NCBI GenBank assembly: GCA_947471745.1
Contig: CANJKZ010000008.1
Coordinates: 3,636,001-3,700,000, forward strand
Source: Closterium sp. Naga37s-1
Taxonomy: Eukaryota; Streptophyta; Zygnematophyceae; Desmidiales; Closteriaceae
DNA: 64,000 nt
Direction of reading: 5' to 3'
Positions within the stretch are counted from its first letter, which is position 1; each line of letters starts with the position of its first letter. A program made the position numbers and the translations under genes. Below are positions 28,575 through 40,099 of this stretch, piece after piece. The notes under the pieces are model-generated. The model was not told the origin of the DNA and did no database searches. It saw only the letters and a list, made by a program, of their open reading frames with translations.

Positions 28575-30387
28575 GGGGGGTGGGTCGACCTAAGACACAC
28601 CTGAGGGAGCAGGACCCTGTGGGGGGAGGGGGTCTACCGGGGGGGGGGACTGGTACCAGGAAGAGGGGTGCAAGGGGGATCGGGTGGGACGCGTGCGGGT
28701 GCAGCTGGTAGAAGCAGACAGACTCGTCAAAGGTGACGTCCTGGGAGGCGAAGTCTCGACGCGAGGGCGGGTGGTAGAACTGCCACGGCGGGGCCACGGT
28801 GGGGAAGCCAAGGAAGACGCAGCAGAGAGTGCGAGAGGAGAGCTTGCTCGCTTTGGCATCGCGAACAAGGGAGAGCGCGCCCCAGACCCAAAACACTGAC
28901 GCATCACCGGCCTTCCCCGTCCACCGGAGGGTGGGCGAGGTCTCTGGCACAGAGACACGAGGCCAGAGGTTGAGCTGATGCGCAGCATATCGGACCGCAA
29001 ACGGCCACAGAAAATGGGGAGCAGCCGCATGGATCATGGAGGTGCGAGCAACCTCCATGATCAAGCCAATGCGGCGCTCAGCAATCCCATTCTGCTGAGG
29101 AGAGGCCGGAAGCGTGAACGTCTGGCGGATGCCCTCGTCTCGACAAAACCCCGCAAGGAGGTCAGAGGAGAACTCACCGCCCCTGTCGGAGTGCAGACGC
29201 AGGACTGGGAAGTCCTGCTCAAACCGCTCGTGCAGCTGGAGACGAGTAGCACGGATCCAGGGGATCAGGACACCGCTGACATCCGCCTTGCGACGCAAGG
29301 GGAAGACAGTGATATAGCGTGTGTAGTCGTCAACAACCAGCAGGAAGTAGTGCTCGCGGTCCGTTCCACCAATGGGGGCCGGGCCCCACACATCCATGTG
29401 GAGAGTCTGCAGAGGAGCAGTGGTCGGAGGAAACTTGGAGGAGTGAGGAGCGGCGCGCTGCCGCCCCTCGACGCAAGGAAGGCACGGCGGGGCAAGCGAG
29501 CGCGGCAGGGGGGGCAGGGTCCTGGGGAGGCCAGAGACAAGGAGACGGGAGTGCATGCCACGTAGACGCGGCAGGGAGGGGTGACCAAGACGGTGGTGCC
29601 AGCGCTGAGTCTCGTGCGTGAGTACTCTGCACGAGCAAGACGCAGCTAACTGTCCCGACGCAGACGCCCGACTTGACGCGGCCACCTGACCTGACTCAGC
29701 CACATGTGCAGACGCAGTGGTCAGTGTGTACAGACTAGACCCAGGCTGTCGAGTGAACGTAGCCAGGTGACGGCCAGTCCGGGAGCACGTACAGATCGCC
29801 ACACGCTGCCCTCTATGAATAAATGTATCAACCCAGACATCCTGAATGGCAGCGTTGCTCACCAAGTTCGTCGAGAACGTGGGGAGGTGGAGATTTGACA
29901 GAGAGCCGGAGGGGACTGCTGGACAAGGGAGGACCGTGGAGGCTCTCGCAACTACTGGGCCCCCAGAGGTGCAATCACGAAAGAAGCAACGTGACGCGCC
30001 TGAGTCAAGCGTGAAAGTGTGCAAGACCTCAGCTGAGGCAGGACCTGTGGCAGTAGACGCACTAGCACCTAGAGCGTCGGTAGACTCACGGGCACCTAGA
30101 GCTGCAGCAGACTCACTAGTACCTGGAGCGGCAGCAGACTCACTAGCACCTGGGGCGGCAGCAGACTCACTAGAACCGAGAGGAGGAACCTCTACACAGC
30201 CAGGGATGCATCGCTGAGAAGCACAGTCGCGACGTCGCTTAGGCCACTTAAAATCATAACCTCCACCACCAGGCCTACCTCGCTGAACAACCCACTCACG
30301 AAGCTGCTGAGGGGTGGGGTCGTCCGGGAGAGGCAGTGCCCGCTGCTGTCCACCCCTGGCCGCAGCAACTGCCGCGATAGTGGCCAT
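28567..30387 (-). CDS. copia B protease-integrase segment
   Basis: 606 codons. It begins with TPQQLREWVVQRGRPGGGG, lacks the gag core present in A, then has protease VLHTFTLDSGASRCFFRDC, the pre-integrase HHRLGHPSLPRLRGM, and integrase DDE residues in LHMDVWGPAPIGG, LRLHSDRGGEFSSD and ASPQQNGIAERR. The catalytic core looks intact. The frame fails near 28570 in the linker. Confidence 0.88.
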   Translation of the reverse strand: MATIAAVAAARGGQQRALPLPDDPTPQQLREWVVQRGRPGGGGYDFKWPKRRRDCASQRCIPGCVEVPPLGSSESAAAPGASESAAAPGTSESAAALGARESTDALGASASTATGPASAEVLHTFTLDSGASRCFFRDCTSGGPVVARASTVLPCPAVPSGSLSNLHLPTFSTNLVSNAAIQDVWVDTFIHRGQRVAICTCSRTGRHLATFTRQPGSSLYTLTTASAHVAESGQVAASSRASASGQLAASCSCRVLTHETQRWHHRLGHPSLPRLRGMHSRLLVSGLPRTLPPLPRSLAPPCLPCVEGRQRAAPHSSKFPPTTAPLQTLHMDVWGPAPIGGTDREHYFLLVVDDYTRYITVFPLRRKADVSGVLIPWIRATRLQLHERFEQDFPVLRLHSDRGGEFSSDLLAGFCRDEGIRQTFTLPASPQQNGIAERRIGLIMEVARTSMIHAAAPHFLWPFAVRYAAHQLNLWPRVSVPETSPTLRWTGKAGDASVFWVWGALSLVRDAKASKLSSRTLCCVFLGFPTVAPPWQFYHPPSRRDFASQDVTFDESVCFYQLHPHASHPIPLAPLFLVPVPPPGRPPPPTGSCSLRCVLGRPTPLG

Positions 30388-30594
30388 GACAGACAGCGAT
30401 GGTCAGGAGTAGGTCCAGCACCTCCAGCTCCTCCAGCACCAGCAGCACCTCCACCAGCAGCAGCAGTAGTAGCAGTAGCAGGGCGGCTCGGTGGGGCTGG
30501 GCGGCCGCACCTCCTGCACTCCCAGCAGCACCTCCACCAGCAGTAGCAGTAGCACGAGTAGAAGCAGCAGCAGTAGTAGCAGCAGCTGTAGTTT

Positions 30595-31145
30595 TTTTTT
30601 TTTTTTTTTTTTTTTTTTTGTAGGGTTTAGGGTTGCGCGCGGGCTGCAGAGGCAGCGCCCACGGGCTGCAGGGGCGACGCGCGGCTCGGCAGGGCGGCGC
30701 GCGGGCTGTAGGGGCGGCGAACGGCTCGGCAGGGCGGCGCCCAGGCTGCACGGGCGACGCTCAGCTCGGCAGGGCGGCGCGCGGGCAGCAGGGGCAGCGC
30801 CCACGGGCTGCAGGGGCGACGCGCGGCTCGGCAGGGCGGCGTACGGGCTGCAGGGGCAGCGCCCACGGGCTGCAGGGGCAACGCGCGGCTCGGCAGGGCG
30901 GCGCGCGGGCTGCAGAGGCAGCGCCCACGGGCTGCAGGGGCGAACGCGTGGGCTGCAGGGGCAGCACGCGGGCCACAGGGGCAGGCACGGCTGCAGGGGC
31001 AGCACGGTCGCAGGGGCAGGCACGGCTGCAGGGGCAGCACGGTCGCAGGGGCGAGTACGGCTGCAGGGGCAGCGCGGTCGCAGGGGCGAGCACGGCTGCT
31101 GGGGCAGCGCGGTCGCAGGGGCAGCGCGGGGGCTGCAAGGGCAGC
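30595..31145 (-). repeat. copia B leader: homopolymer plus GC-rich tandem repeats
   Basis: A run of about 25 T on the plus strand (30595-30619), then imperfect units of about 40-60 bp built from CACGGGCTGCAGGGGCGAC and GGCTCGGCAGGGCGGCGC to about 31140. This occupies the space between the primer site and the coding region. Confidence 0.8.
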
Positions 31146-31226
31146 GCGGCTGCGGAAGAAAGATTTTACGGGTAGGGCAGGGCGGAGCGTTCGGTGGGCC
31201 CTAGCAACGATTCTGCTCTAATACCA

Positions 31227-31357
31227 TGTTAGAATAAGCAGGCAGGAATGATGGACTAGGTAGCATGCATGAGTACAAGTTCCTAACCCTTAAGTGTTGT
31301 ACCCCTTGTAGGCTAACCCTCCATAGCCTAGAGAGAACACAAACATACAGTTTGACA
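31227..31357 (-). repeat. copia B 5' LTR
   Basis: 131 bp; primer-binding site adjacent on its inner side. Confidence 0.92.
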
Positions 31358-31362
31358 AAATA

Positions 31363-32244
31363 TGCTGTTTAATATTTATCTCACTGGGCTGGCATCCTAC
31401 AAACGCCATGGTGCAGCCTTTTTTGGAACGCATTCACCAAAGCAGTGCATAGATACCCCTGATGAGCATCCATTGGTTGGAAGGGAAATCATACAGCACA
31501 ACTATAACAGTGGAAGCAATTTGCCAACAATGTTGCAGCTTTATAGCATCCCCATGTAATGCATCAAACATCACATGGACCAAACGTAGCAGAAAATGCC
31601 AACATACCAGCACCTAACTGGATGTGATGCGAAGACACGCTGATAACGGAAAAACAATGCTCTAATGAAAATAACTAATCGCACTCTAGAATTAAGGCGA
31701 ATCAAACCCAAAGACACGGAAGACACCTGCGACAAGGAGGGGGGATCAGTAACCGTGTACGGTTCAGTATTATTGAAGATAAAGGAGCCACAACCCTTCC
31801 AGTTCACACAGCGAAAGCCACTCCACACTGCACTCCACACTCTAGGTGTCATGTCATGCCACACCACATACTCTGCTCCAAATGTCAGCAGCAGGTGCTT
31901 GGGGTTCCACTATTTATTTCAAGCTAGTAAAAAATCGCCTCATTTTGAGGCTACTTGCGGAGGCGTAGATCAGCAATGAAGTGAGCGGGAATGAAGTAAC
32001 GGGGAATGGAAGTGGAGGGAAATGAAGTGAGGGGGAATGAAGTGAGGGGGAATGAAGTGACGAGGAATGGAAGTGGGGGGAAATGAAGTGAGGGGGAAAG
32101 AAGTGACGAGGAATGGAAGTGGGGGGAAATGAAGTGAGGGGGAATGGAAGTGAGGGGAAATGAAGTAAGGAGGAATGAAGTGAGGGGGAATGGAAGCGCA
32201 CTGCTGTTAGGGCAACCGAGTAGAGTGGCAGCAGTATTGCTCAC
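31363..32244. other. 3' flank of TEX1, with short tandem repeats
   Basis: 31978-32200 carries an imperfect 15-17-bp repeat (GAAGTGAGGGGGAAT on the plus strand, about 13 copies). A fragment like the last TEX1 exon (VEWNPKHLLL) recurs near 31880-31905. The final TEX1 exon and its stop should lie here, but I cannot place them. Confidence 0.5.
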
Positions 32245-35200
32245 CCGGGGACGAGTGCTTGCCGTCGTCGTCAGAGGCATATGCGAGCAGCAGGTGCTTG
32301 GGGTTCCACTCGACACTGTTCATCGCCGCCCAGGATGGGATCTGATGCACCGACCGCCCCGTCTCCACCTCCGCCTGTTGTGGGGTGGGGTGGAAGGGAT
32401 GGGATGGGGAGGAGAGAGAGTTTGAGTCAGACTTAGAAGTCATCTTGGGGTTCCACTCCACACTGTTCATTGCCGCCCACGATGGAATCTGATGCACCGA
32501 CCGCCCCGTCTCCACCTCCGCCTGTTGTGGGGTGGGGTGGAAGGGATGGGATGGGGAGGAGAGAGAGTTTGAGTCAGACTTAAAAGTCATCTTGGGGTTC
32601 CACTCCACACTGTTCATTGCCGCCCACGATGGAATCTGATGCACCGACCGCCCCGTCTCCACCTCCGCCTGTTGTGGGGTGGGGTGGAAGGGATGGGATG
32701 GGGAGGAGAGAGAGTTTGAGTCAGACTTAAAAGTCATCTTGGGGTTCCACTCCACACTGTTCATTGCCGCCCACGATGGAATCTGATGCACCGACCGCCC
32801 CGTCTCCACCTCGGCCTGGGGTGCAGGGGATGGGGAGGAGAAGGTGGGGCGGCAGGGTAAAAGAAGTGGGGATAATGAGAGAGCGAGAGGGATGGATGGG
32901 ATGCGTAGGATCTAGAGATTGTGGTTTACTTTTTTTCATGACCGGAAGGTGTGTGGTTTCCGACTCGCCTAGCTGAGAGTCAGGAAGGGGTGAGTTGCAT
33001 CAGGAAGGGGGTGGAATAGATCATGGGAGGGACTTCGTGCCAAGATTAGAAAGGTTGGGAGGCAGGAGAGGGTAAGGGACGAGGAAGGACAGGAGAGGGT
33101 AAGGAACGAGGAAGGACAGGAGAAAGGGGCGAAGGTGATGGTATGTGTGACAGATGCATGGTGTGGTGTGTGCACATAGGTCGTTCATGCACAATGTGCT
33201 CACAAGATACAGCAGTATACATGCATGCTGCATATGTCGCATTGCTGCATGTGTCTCACTGCTGCAAGCCTCTCAACACTGCACGCCTTACAATGTCAAC
33301 AAAAAGGTCTTCACTAGCGGACGCGAGGTACCGCCCATCGTGACTGAAGCTCACAGTGCGCACCGGCCATCTGCAGGTGGGGGAGGGTGGGGGAGGGGGG
33401 CATGTGGGTGGGGGAGGGGGGCATGTGGGTGGGGGAGGAGGGGCATGTGGGTGGGGGAGGAGGGCATGTGGGTGGGGGAGGAGGGCATGTGGGTGGGGGA
33501 GGAGGGCATGTGGCATGTGGGTGGAAGGAAGGGGTCGGAAACCGGAATGTTGGTTAAACCTCACAGCGTGCACAGGGCATCAAGGGAGGGTGGAGAAGAG
33601 GGGAAGGGAGGCACATTGACTGAAGCGGGAAGGAATGTGTGTGAAGGTGCTCCCCACTCGAGGCGTGTGAAGGTGCTCCCCACTCGAGGCGTGTGAAGGT
33701 GCTCCCCACTCGAGGCGTGTAAAGGTGCTACTCACTCGACCCGTGTGAAGGTGCTACTCACTCAAGGCGTGTGAAGGTGCGCACACACAGCATGTGCTGC
33801 ATGCATGGTGCACACACCACATCAGTGCTCCACACTTGCACTTGATACTCACTCAAGGCGTGTGAAGGTGCGCACACACAGCAAGTGCTGCATGCATGGT
33901 GCACACACCACATCAGTGCTCCACACTTGCACTTGATACTCACTCAAGGCGTGTGAAGGTGCGCACACACAGCATGTGCTGCATGTCCCACAGGCTGACC
34001 AATGCATCTGCACTGCCCGCTGCAAAGTACCTGCAATGGTGATGGTGATGGAAAATGCGAAGGGGAAAGAACGGAGATGGGGATGAGGAAGCTTATGGGG
34101 AACGGGAAGGTGAAGAAAGGGAAGGGGATAAGAAAATAAGAGAACCCAGAAGGAGGAGAGAAACAATGTACTTAATGGAAGAAGTGGAAGGAGATGAAAA
34201 AGGTGTTTTTTTGGATAAGCAGACAGGAAGCCATACAGCAGAGGATCACATGTGAATTGTAACTGCACCCTTTTATACAACCTCACACACTCCCACACAA
34301 ACCCCCACTCATTCACTTCGTTTGTTAGTCGACTAAAACATCGCACTCCCACATGCACCCCCACACGCACTCCCACACACGTCCCCTCACACACTCCCAC
34401 ATGCACTTCCACACACACACATTCCCCTCACACGTTCCCCTCACACAATCCCACACGCACCCCCAATCTACCACCTACCTTCTGCAACGCCTCAAACGCA
34501 CGCACCTGCCAAGGGGGTCAATGGCCAGAGAATACACCCCTGCTGTGTGCGCCTGCAGGGTGTCTAGTGTCTGCAGGGAGGGGTAACCCAAAACCTCCAC
34601 TGCGCCTGCAATTTTGAAGTGTGGAGGGAAGTTAACGTGTGAATGGAAATTAAGCCAACATTGGGGTCCGGGTTGGATAAGACGCCATAGCAAACAAGTG
34701 GGTAATCAGTTCCCAAAGCAGCAGGCAATTTGTCTTAAGTGGAGGAGAGTTGACATAAGTGGACGTGTGGGGGAGAGTTGAGGTGTGGTGAGAAGTGGAG
34801 GTGAAAAAGGAAGTTGCGTCAACATCAGGGGTCGGGTTGATGCAAACAAACAGGTGCTCAGTCCCGCAGCTCACCAGTGCACCACAGCCCCACCGTTTTG
34901 CACCACATTGCACGCCTTTGCACCAGAGCTCACCTGTGCCAGTTGTGACAAGGAAGATGGACCCTGTTCGATCCCATGCAAACTCGTTTAGCTGCAGGCA
35001 AGGGGAGAGACGCAACGAGGCAGTGAGTGGCAACTAGACAGCTCGGAGACAGCTGAGAAGTGGGGCTGAATGGTGGGTGGAAGCGAGAGGTGAGAAGGAG
35101 GATGCGGTCGAGAGGCGGAATAGACGGAGGTGTCAGTGTGCAAGTAAAAACGGCATTGTGGTTGTGAGAATCTGGGACGAAATCCAACCGCAACAGACGG

Positions 35201-37037
35201 TCCTCGTAGGCGACTGACCAAGTAGGTGACTGACCTCGTAAGTGACTGACCTGGGTCACACTGACTGACCTCATATGTGAACTTGCGCTTGTGGATGGGC
35301 TTGAGCTTTCTGACGTCCAGAATGGTCAACTCGTCCGCCTGCATGCAGCATGTACCATGAAACATCCACCATGCACCATGCAGGCAGCATGTATCATGTA
35401 TCATGCAGCACGCAACGTGGGCAAGCAGCAGACAGCATGTGTCATGTATCACGAATCAGCCAGCATGAACACGCATTTAAAGGCGTAAGTGAGTGATCCA
35501 TCCATAGCATGTCGGCTCATGACACTACTGTTGTGAGCGGTACTAAAACGAGAAGCGCACTCACCGTACAGCATATTCACATTACAGTACAGCATATTAT
35601 ATTCCATCACAATAGAGCACATACACGTTACAATACAGCCCACTCACGCTGTTGCCCACGGCGATGTGCGTGCCATCGGGCTTGTACGTGACGTTGATGT
35701 TCTCGCCCTTTAGAGTCACACTCTGCTGACACCTGCCAGCTGACATGGCAACCGTAGTGACATACAGCGGACAGAAGACAGCAGCACTTGTGCGTAAGGA
35801 AGTAAAAAATAAACTGCATGGCATGACTGCGGGCATGCGTGTGCATGATGAGCGTGCATGTGTTTGAATGAGCATAACCGAATCTTTTTAAACATCATCA
35901 CGTTACAGTGTGCTACCTTCACTCCCATCCCATCCCATACCCCCCTGCACTCACATCGTGTGTCCCAGATGCGCACGGACTTGTCTTGCGAAGCAGACGC
36001 GAGGAGGTCAGGGTGGAGAGGGTCCCAGCACAGGTTGTCCACGCTCTCACTGTGGCCCCTCAGCTCCACCTCCCGCTGCTTGCTCTGCACCATGGCACAT
36101 CACGTGAACGGCACGGCACGACAAGGACGGGAGGAATGGGGAGGATGGATGGAGGCCCGAAGTTGGTCCGATCATAAACGTTACACTGGGATGGGGTGTT
36201 ACACTGGGATGGGGTGTTACACTGCGATGAAACGTTACAAATGAAATAGGGAGTTACCGGGATGACTCACGGAGTTTGATTGGCCGCTGGGATCCACTTG
36301 CCACACGCGGATGGTTTGGTCCACCGAACCTGACCCGAGCTTCTCCCCGAGGCAGTTCCACACCACCGAATGCACCTGGTTCGTAGAAATAAAATCACAA
36401 AAAAGGAACACATAAGAAATGCATTCCCTTCCCTTCCTTTGGAACGAATTCTTTGCCAAATTGACCTAGAATCCCTTGCCTCTTCCACCTCTCTACCTTC
36501 CGTTCTGCGTAACGTCATCTGTCATCTCCGTATTCCCACAAGGCCCCATGCTCCCAGCACACTCCTAGTCCCTCACTCTCCTACGTGGGCCCCACGTGTT
36601 CCCCACCTGCCTCCCACTTCCCAAATGCATCCTACTCTCTCATTGGTCCACGTGTCTCGTACCTTCTTCTTGTGCCCAACAAACTCTCGGCTGTACAGAT
36701 TCCTAAAAGGGTCCTTTCCCGCTCTTAGTTGCGACGGCAGCGGCGCGGGTGCCGGCGGCTGCTGCGACTGCCCTTGCGCCTGGCCCTGCCCCTGTCCCTG
36801 CGACTGCTGTAGCTGCAGCTGCTGCTGCTGCTGCTGTAGCTGCGCTTGCGCCTGCTGCTGCTGCGCCTGCTGCTGCGGGTGCGGAAGCGGAGGCTGCGCG
36901 GGAGGTCCGCCGGGGTATTGCGCAAATCCGGTTGCGCCGGGGTGCGGGGGAGTGGGGTAGCGGTGGGGAATGTGGCCGTGTGTGAAGGGTGAGGGGTGGT
37001 GCTGCTGGTAGTGCATCGGCCCTCCCATTCCGTACAT
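32245..37037 (-). CDS. TEX1: THO complex subunit TEX1/THOC3, WD40 protein, ten exons resolved
   Basis: Exons (5' to 3'): 37037-36663, 36375-36271, 36084-35955, 35739-35648, 35338-35270, 34991-34934, 34605-34506, 34030-33944, 33370-33292, 32374-32245. All junctions are GT-AG and the phases add up exactly. After a Gln/Pro-rich N-terminus come WD40 blades: EFVGHKKKVHSVVWN, LRGHSESVDNLCWDP to KSVRIWDTR, GENINVTYKPDGTHIAVGN, ADELTILDVRKLKPIHKRKF, VEVLGYPSLQTLDTLQAHTA, ADALVSLWDMQHMLCVRTFT, EWPVRTVSFSHDGRYLASAS and GRSVHQIPSWAAMNSVEWNP. These match plant TEX1 and animal THOC3 along their length. By family, the protein is part of the nuclear THO/TREX complex that couples transcription to mRNA export and, in plants, siRNA production. 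The last exon is not located. Confidence 0.93.
32441..32815 (-). repeat. three 147-bp upstream copies of the TEX1 last-resolved exon start
   Basis: The acceptor plus AEVETGRSVHQIPSWAAMN through NSVEWNPK recur with a 147-bp period (CATCTTGGGG at 32441, 32588, 32735). Each lacks the exon's 3' half, which continues (HLLLAYASDDD) only in the complete copy at 32374-32245. Units are near-identical. Confidence 0.88.
33375..33525 (-). repeat. intronic minisatellite in TEX1
   Basis: About seven copies of a roughly 21-bp unit (CATGTGGGTGGGGGAGGAGGG on the plus strand with variation), right next to the acceptor of exon 9. Confidence 0.8.
33645..33945 (-). repeat. tandem copies of the TEX1 exon 8 3' boundary
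   Basis: The end of exon 8 (MLCVRTFTRLE with its GTGAGT donor) is repeated in units of 91-92 bp, with donor sites at 33760-33755, 33852-33847 and 33943-33938. Shorter 26-bp derivatives (CTCGAGGCGTGTGAAGGTGC on the plus strand) fill 33655-33750. Confidence 0.85.
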
Positions 37038-37040
37038 CGC

Positions 37041-37423
37041 GACGCGCTGAGTAGTAACTACGAAGCTCTAGAGGCGTCTAAAAAGCAGCTGACTGGCTAA
37101 GTAGAAGCTGACAGTTACGATCGTCGCACGTATGGACGAATGAGCGGCAGCAGCAGCCGCAGCAGCGGCACCAGCAGCACCAGCAGCAGCAGCTGCGGGA
37201 GTTGATTGGAGTGACCACGAGGCAGAACAGGGCGATTGGTTGGTTTTGAAGCGACTCGAAACTTAACTACGTGAACGCGAGCCGCGGTAATACGGTTGTC
37301 GGAAAAAAACAGACGCAGGAGTGTCGGAAGAAACAAGCAGCGCAGCTACGGCGGCTTGATCTTGCCGAAACGTGAATCGCGTGATTCATGGAATGAAAAT
37401 TTACGGAGTCGATTGAGACACAC
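37041..37423. other. TEX1 upstream region
   Basis: Upstream of the TEX1 start and interrupted on its far side by gypsy G. It contains a CAG/GCA-rich stretch (37143-37200), but no promoter motif I can assign confidently. Confidence 0.4.
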
Positions 37424-37926
37424 TGTTACGAGTGCAATTGAGTGAACGAGCGAGAGTTGCACTATCGAAGCAAAACAATACAATGAGCGAAGGCATGCGC
37501 GAAGAATATATAGCGAACTAGAGTGGTAACGGTAACGCGAGATAATGGGGTGCGCTACGGGCCTAGCGCCGAGGTTGGGAAATGTCGAGGCGGAGGTCCG
37601 GAGCGCGGGTTACCAGCCGAACCGTGAGGTTGGGTCGCATCGTGAGCGGTGGCGGGAGTCGTAGTCGAGGCGAGTGTCGCGAGCGGGTAACGTTTCACTG
37701 TTTCGGTGCCGATGGCGGGAATGGTCTGTCAGAATCAAGAGGCAAGAATGATAAACACGAAAGAGGGGTTTTCACTAGCATGCAGTAGAGTACATATAGC
37801 AAACCCTAATTCGGGCTGTACTCGCTACAGAGTACCCCACTGCAGGCTACACACACATCACATTCTGACATGGTCTTGTACGCGGTAAGCAGGGGCGCGA
37901 AGTAAGGAAAAGGAATTTTCCTTACA
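37424..37926 (-). repeat. gypsy G 3' LTR, containing a solo LTR
   Basis: Differs from the right LTR at about four of 354 positions, apart from the 149-bp insertion of a copia-type solo LTR and its duplicated TGGTC. Confidence 0.92.
37727..37870. mobile_element. copia-type solo LTR inside gypsy G LTR
   Basis: 144 bp with TGTCAGAATC and ATTCTGACA ends, flanked by TGGTC duplications (37722-37726, 37871-37875). The uninterrupted sequence survives in the other G LTR. The left by recombination between the LTRs of a once complete element. Confidence 0.9.
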
Positions 37927-37999
37927 CTACCCCCCCCCCCCCCCCCAAGGAGGCCCTCCTTATGAGAGCGCGTGTACATCGCGAAAGTTTCGGCTGCGC

Positions 38000-38110
38000 A
38001 GATACTAAGTGAGGACATGGTGATTTTCAACTCTATCCTGAAGGACCCGGTTGTCTTCGGTGGGCGTGTGGTCTTTCCAGCGGATCAGGAATTCGATCCT
38101 GCGGGCTCCC
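38000..38110 (-). CDS. gypsy G C-terminal chromodomain remnant
   Basis: In a frame shifted from the integrase end, the minus strand reads RIEFLIRWKDHTPTEDN and continues to VENHHVLT before a stop. RFLIRWKG-type sequence is the chromodomain core of chromoviruses, which directs insertion by binding modified histones. Confidence 0.65.
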
Positions 38111-39304
38111 CGTGGGGTACTCGGTGGCTCAGTATTTTTTCGGGCGTGATGATTGGCTCTGTTGGCGGTCGTATCATGCTGGCAGGGCGGTTGCGAGGCA
38201 GTTGGCTGGTGGATGGCACGTATGGGCGAAGCAGGCTGACATGGAATGACGGGCTGACGTACCAGTCAGCAGGGAGGAGGAGATGGGCGGTGACGGGTGT
38301 GATCATGTGGCTGATGCGAAATGGCCCGCAATATCGGGGGCGGAGTTTTGGGGTGATGGGCAGGCGGAGGTTTTGAGTGTCGAGTAATACCAGGTCGTCG
38401 GGTTGGTAAGTGACGGGGTGGCGGTGTCGGTCGGCGTTGCGCTTAGCGATGACGTTTGATTTTTTTATTGCTTCTGCTGCTCGGGTCCGCGCTGCTTGCA
38501 ATATTTCTGCGAACGGTTGCGCGCGTGGGACTGGGTTGTCGGGATTCGGGGTCATGGGTACTGTGGGGTCTTGTTCGTAGTTCAGGTAAAACGGTGACTG
38601 TTGGGTCGTGGCAGATGGCGAGTTGTTGTACGCGAACTCGATGAGTGGCAGTTGCTGTTCCCACGTGGTCGGGTCGTCGCACATGGCTCGGATGAGTTGT
38701 TCCATGGTCTGATTTGTCCGTTCTGTCTGTCCGTCGGTTTCGGGGTGGTATGATGAACTGAACTGTAGTCGTGTGCCGAACTGCTGCCACAGGTTTCGCC
38801 AGAAGTTGCTGGTGAATTTCGTGTCGCGGTCGCTGATAATTGATGATGGTATCCCGTGCAGTCGAACGACGGTGGAGATGAAGAGGCGGGCCGTTTCTTC
38901 GGCCGTGATTGATTTCTTGCAGGCTGCGAAGTGTGCCATTTTCGTCAGCCGATCGAGGACGACTAGGATCGCGTCGTTCCCACTTACTCCAGCCGGTAAC
39001 CCCGTGACGAAGTCCATCGTCACTTGCTGCCAAGCACGCTCTGGGGTGGTATCGGCTGCAACTGTCCTGCCGGTCGTTGTCGTGACAACTTCATGAGCTG
39101 GCAGGTGGGACACGATGCCACGTGTCGTTGCACGTCGGTCAGCATCTCGGGCCAGTAGTAATACCGCTGCAGCTGCTGCCGTGTTTTATCTACCCCGAAA
39201 TGTCCTGAGGTAACCCCGTCGTGTGCCTCCTGTAGTAACAGTTCCCTTAGTAAAGTGTAGCCCGGTACCCAGATGCGGTCGGTGCCGGCTTTTACGTAAT
39301 ACAC
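38085..39304 (-). CDS. gypsy G integrase
   Basis: Two overlapping frames (39304-39020 and 39113-38085) form one integrase broken by an indel near 39050. The HHCC zinc region reads AHDGVTSGHFGVDKT and CPTCQLMKL; the DDE core is TMDFVTGLP, SDRDTKFTSNFW and HPETDGQTERTNQ. The C-terminal part has LRPRYCGPFRI and SFHVSLLRPY. Catalytic residues are present. Confidence 0.9.
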
Positions 39305-39398
39305 CCCTTTTGCTGCTGCGAACTGCTGCGAGTTGCCTCCGGTAAAGAAAGGGCCTGTCTGATACCCGTGGGTAAATAGGCCTGTTAGTAGCGGGCTG

Positions 39399-39529
39399 TG
39401 TCAAACATATATGCTATAGTCTGTGTAGGCTGTAGTGGGGTAGACAATATGGGGTACAACATTTCTAGGTTCCCTACTTGTACCCAAACTGCTTGTTAGT
39501 CTAATCATTCATTCGTTCTCATTCTGACA
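39399..39529 (+). repeat. copia C 5' LTR
   Basis: 131 bp; three differences from 52361-52491. Confidence 0.93.
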
Positions 39530-39639
39530 TGGTATTCTGTGCAGGTTCCCTCATGGGAACGTTTTTTTTAGGGCCCACCACGATTAAAACCCTTTTTTTT
39601 TCCTGCCCTACCCGAAGTGCGCCCCGCGCCTGCCTCACC

Positions 39640-40090
39640 TGCGCCGTCGCGCGCCCTGCCCTAGTGCCGCCCGTCGCGGCCCTGCCTTCTCGGCCCGTCG
39701 CGGCCCTGCCCTAACGGCCCGTCGCGGCCCCCTGCCTTCTCGGCCCGTCGCGGCCTTGCCCTGTCGCCGCCTCGTCGCGGCCCCGACCTAGCCGCCTAGT
39801 CGCGGCCCTGCCCTGCCGCCACCCGCGGCCCTACCCTGTCGCCCCTCGTCGCGGCCCCGACCTTGCCGCTCGTCGCGGCCTCTGCCCTGCCGCTACTCGT
39901 CGCGGACCTGCCCTGCTGCCGCCCAGTCGCGGCCCTGCTCTACCGCCGCCCAGTCGCGGCCCTGCCCTGCTGCCGCCCCAGTCGCGGCCCTGACCTAACC
40001 GCCAGCTGCGGCCCTGCCCTACACGTCACAGGTGGCACCTGCCCTACCCGCCCCTGGTGAGCACCTGCCCTACCCGCGCTGCCCAGCACC
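39640..40090 (+). repeat. GC-rich tandem-repeat leader of copia C
   Basis: Imperfect repeats built on GTCGCGGCCCTGCCCT and CCGCCCAGTCGCGGCCC between the primer site and the first ATG. Confidence 0.78.
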
Positions 40091-40099
40091 GTCGGGCGA

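Larger units (their letters stand above)
24499..31357 (-). mobile_element. Ty1/copia retrotransposon B, gag core missing
   Basis: LTRs of 131 bp at 24499-24629 and 31227-31357 begin TGTTAGAATA and end TTTGACA or CTTGACA, and differ at about six sites. The primer site TGGTATTAGAGC (iMet-like with one change) abuts the right LTR; a CTATGGGGGTG purine tract abuts the left one. The flanking pentamers are AAAGA and AAATA, an imperfect duplication. Coding is split by TAG stops and a frame change, and no capsid-type gag core is present. Confidence 0.93.

Noticed and set aside
27189..28593. Plus-strand Ser/Thr-rich and Pro/Ala-rich proteins
   Set aside because: Antisense and off-frame readings of the Gly/Ala linker of copia B; composition comes from the repeat, not from a gene.
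31571..31867. 98-codon minus-strand frame as the last TEX1 exon
   Set aside because: It starts near a copy of the VEWNPKHLLL exon piece, but its downstream sequence has no likeness to the family's C-terminus.
33060..34600. Short plus-strand frames with CACACA/TGTGTG-rich codons
   Set aside because: Simple-sequence intron content within TEX1; no consistent coding signal.
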